NCBI GenBank assembly: GCA_016839955.1
Contig: JAEOTI010000455.1
Span: 1-5,826, forward strand
Source of the DNA: Candidatus Hodarchaeota archaeon
GTDB lineage: Archaea > Asgardarchaeota > Heimdallarchaeia > Hodarchaeales > YT1-057
Length of the DNA stretch: 5,826 nt
Reading direction: 5' to 3'
Part shown: one piece after another, positions 4,880 through 5,826 of the stretch
How the letters are laid out: every line of letters starts with the position of its first letter
Numbering within the stretch: the first letter of the stretch is position 1
Translations under genes and position numbers: made by a program
Notes under the pieces: generated by a model
Databases searched by the model: none
The model's input: the letters and a program-made list of their open reading frames with translations, nothing else
What the model was told of the DNA's origin: nothing

Positions 4880-5826
4880 ATGAGAGAAAAAGAAATGGCA
4901 GTGAGTTGTCGAACAGAACAAATCTGGCTGAGACCGACTCCAACGCTACGAGCATTAACCTATTTGTCCAAGAATCTCTACAACGAAGCAAATTACCTGG
5001 TTCGACACTGGTTTATTAAGAATGGGGAGTGGATCCGTTATAATACCTTGAATTGGCTTCTTAAAGATGTCCAACAATCGAAAAATTATAAGAGCTTACC
5101 TACTCAAACTGCTCAACAAATACTACGAATTCTCGACAATAATTGGCTCTCCTTTTTTTAAAAGTATCAAAGACTGGAAAAAACACCCTAAAAAGTATCT
5201 TGGTCGACCCCGCCTTCCAAAATATCGGAAAAAGAAAGGTGAATTTCTATTACCATTCACAAATCAACAGGTACGACTCAATAATGGGTTTTTTTACCTC
5301 CCCAAAGCTATTCTGAAGATTAAAACACGAATAAATCACAAACTCAGAGGAGCTCAGATTCTTCCCCAAGGAATTGGCTACTTGCTAGAAATCCTTTACG
5401 AGGGAGATACTCCTCAATTACAATCTCAACAGAACAGAATTGCGAGTATTGATTTAGGACTCGACAATCTTATAACTTTAGTAAATAACATTGGATCACC
5501 ACCAATTGTTATTAATGGTAAGAGTATAAAAGCTTTAAATCAATTTTATAACAAACGTAAGAGTCGTCTACAAAGCATTTATGATAAAATTGGAGTTAAG
5601 AATTCTAAAAAACAACAAAAAATGTTCCTAAAACGAAAAAAACAAATAAAAGACCGTTTACACAAAGCAAGTCGCTTTGTGGTTGATTGGTGTCTTAAAA
5701 ACAACTTTGATACTTTAATAGTCGGCTACAACAAAAAATGGAAACAAACCATCAACATGGGGAGGAGGAATAATCAGCATTTCGTGACAATCCCTTTTTA
5801 TATGGTAATAAAGCAGTTAGAGTACA
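4880..5826 (+). pseudogene. tnpB: IS200/IS605-type TnpB (OrfB), frameshifted and cut by the window edge
   Basis: TnpB proteins are RNA-guided RuvC-like nucleases of IS200/IS605 elements. From ATG 4880, 93 residues are read, with the usual N-terminal pattern (EQIWLRPTPTLRALTYLSKNLYNEANYLV), before TAA at 5159-5161. Skipping one T of the T7 run restores a frame open from 5160 to the edge, starting KSIKDWKKHPKKYLGRPRLP. Joined, the visible part is about 315 residues. ASIDLGLDNLITLV carries the RuvC-I aspartate (codon 5451, joined residue 191). The RuvC-II region reads TLIVGYNKKWKQ, with Gly (codon 5724, joined residue 282) where many TnpBs have the catalytic Glu, followed by NNQHFVTIPF. RuvC-III and the zinc-binding cysteines would lie beyond the edge. 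No tnpA is visible. The break may be a mutation, a sequencing error in the homopolymer or programmed slippage; identity is secure, activity is not. Confidence 0.88.
5153..5164 (+). other. Homopolymer frameshift site in tnpB
   Basis: TTTTTTTAAAAG (T7, A4, G) is where the tnpB frame breaks. The upstream frame reads Phe-Phe-stop; with one T fewer it reads Phe-Phe-Lys-Ser and stays open to the edge. Coding similarity to TnpB continues on both sides with no lost residues, which places the break exactly here. Such runs suffer indel errors, and they also allow polymerase slippage. Confidence 0.7.

Noticed and set aside
1..5826. Search for tRNA genes, rRNA, CRISPR arrays and tnpA
   Set aside because: By eye I saw no cloverleaf, regularly spaced repeats or HUH transposase motif in the window. 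The upstream of trpS shows no T-box, as expected outside bacteria.

Overview
The window looks like chromosomal DNA from an A+T-rich archaeon. Three things point that way: a tryptophanyl-tRNA synthetase of the archaeal/eukaryotic type, TATA-like boxes about 20-30 nt upstream of several start codons (consistent with leaderless or short-leader mRNAs), and U-rich gene ends in place of strong hairpin terminators. An Asgard-type or other uncultivated lineage is possible, but the sequence alone does not settle it.

Layout. Bases 1-188 hold a promoter region. A long plus-strand gene (189-1799) encodes a 536-residue coiled-coil protein whose two ends carry similar aromatic beta-type segments; I do not recognise its family. 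It converges, with a 2-bp gap, on a minus-strand gene (1802-2179) for a small winged-helix-like protein. The 2180-2440 intergenic region has a symmetric TATATATA box that could fire both ways, two inverted repeats, and a possible 31-codon plus-strand gene (2251-2346). Then comes trpS on the minus strand (2441-3580), preceded by an unrecognised 75-codon open frame (3608-3835, minus). That frame is head-to-head with a plus-strand gene (3837-4688) for a protein with a helical N-terminal part and a C-terminal ACT domain. The two start codons lie inside a perfect 8-bp inverted repeat. After a 191-bp non-coding stretch, an IS200/IS605-type TnpB (OrfB) gene begins at 4880 and runs off the right edge. 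Its frame is broken at a T7 run, and the usual RuvC-II glutamate position holds glycine.

How the parts may work together. trpS charges tRNA-Trp. The divergent ACT-domain protein next to it could be an amino-acid-responsive regulator acting on the shared start region; this is inference from position and domain only. The winged-helix gene with inverted repeats at its promoter could be autoregulated. The TnpB element is a separate mobile insertion downstream of the ACT gene with no TnpA in view. I see no confident new multi-gene system. The best leads are the palindrome at the divergent starts, the tiny gene at the bidirectional promoter, and the frameshifted TnpB with an altered catalytic site.
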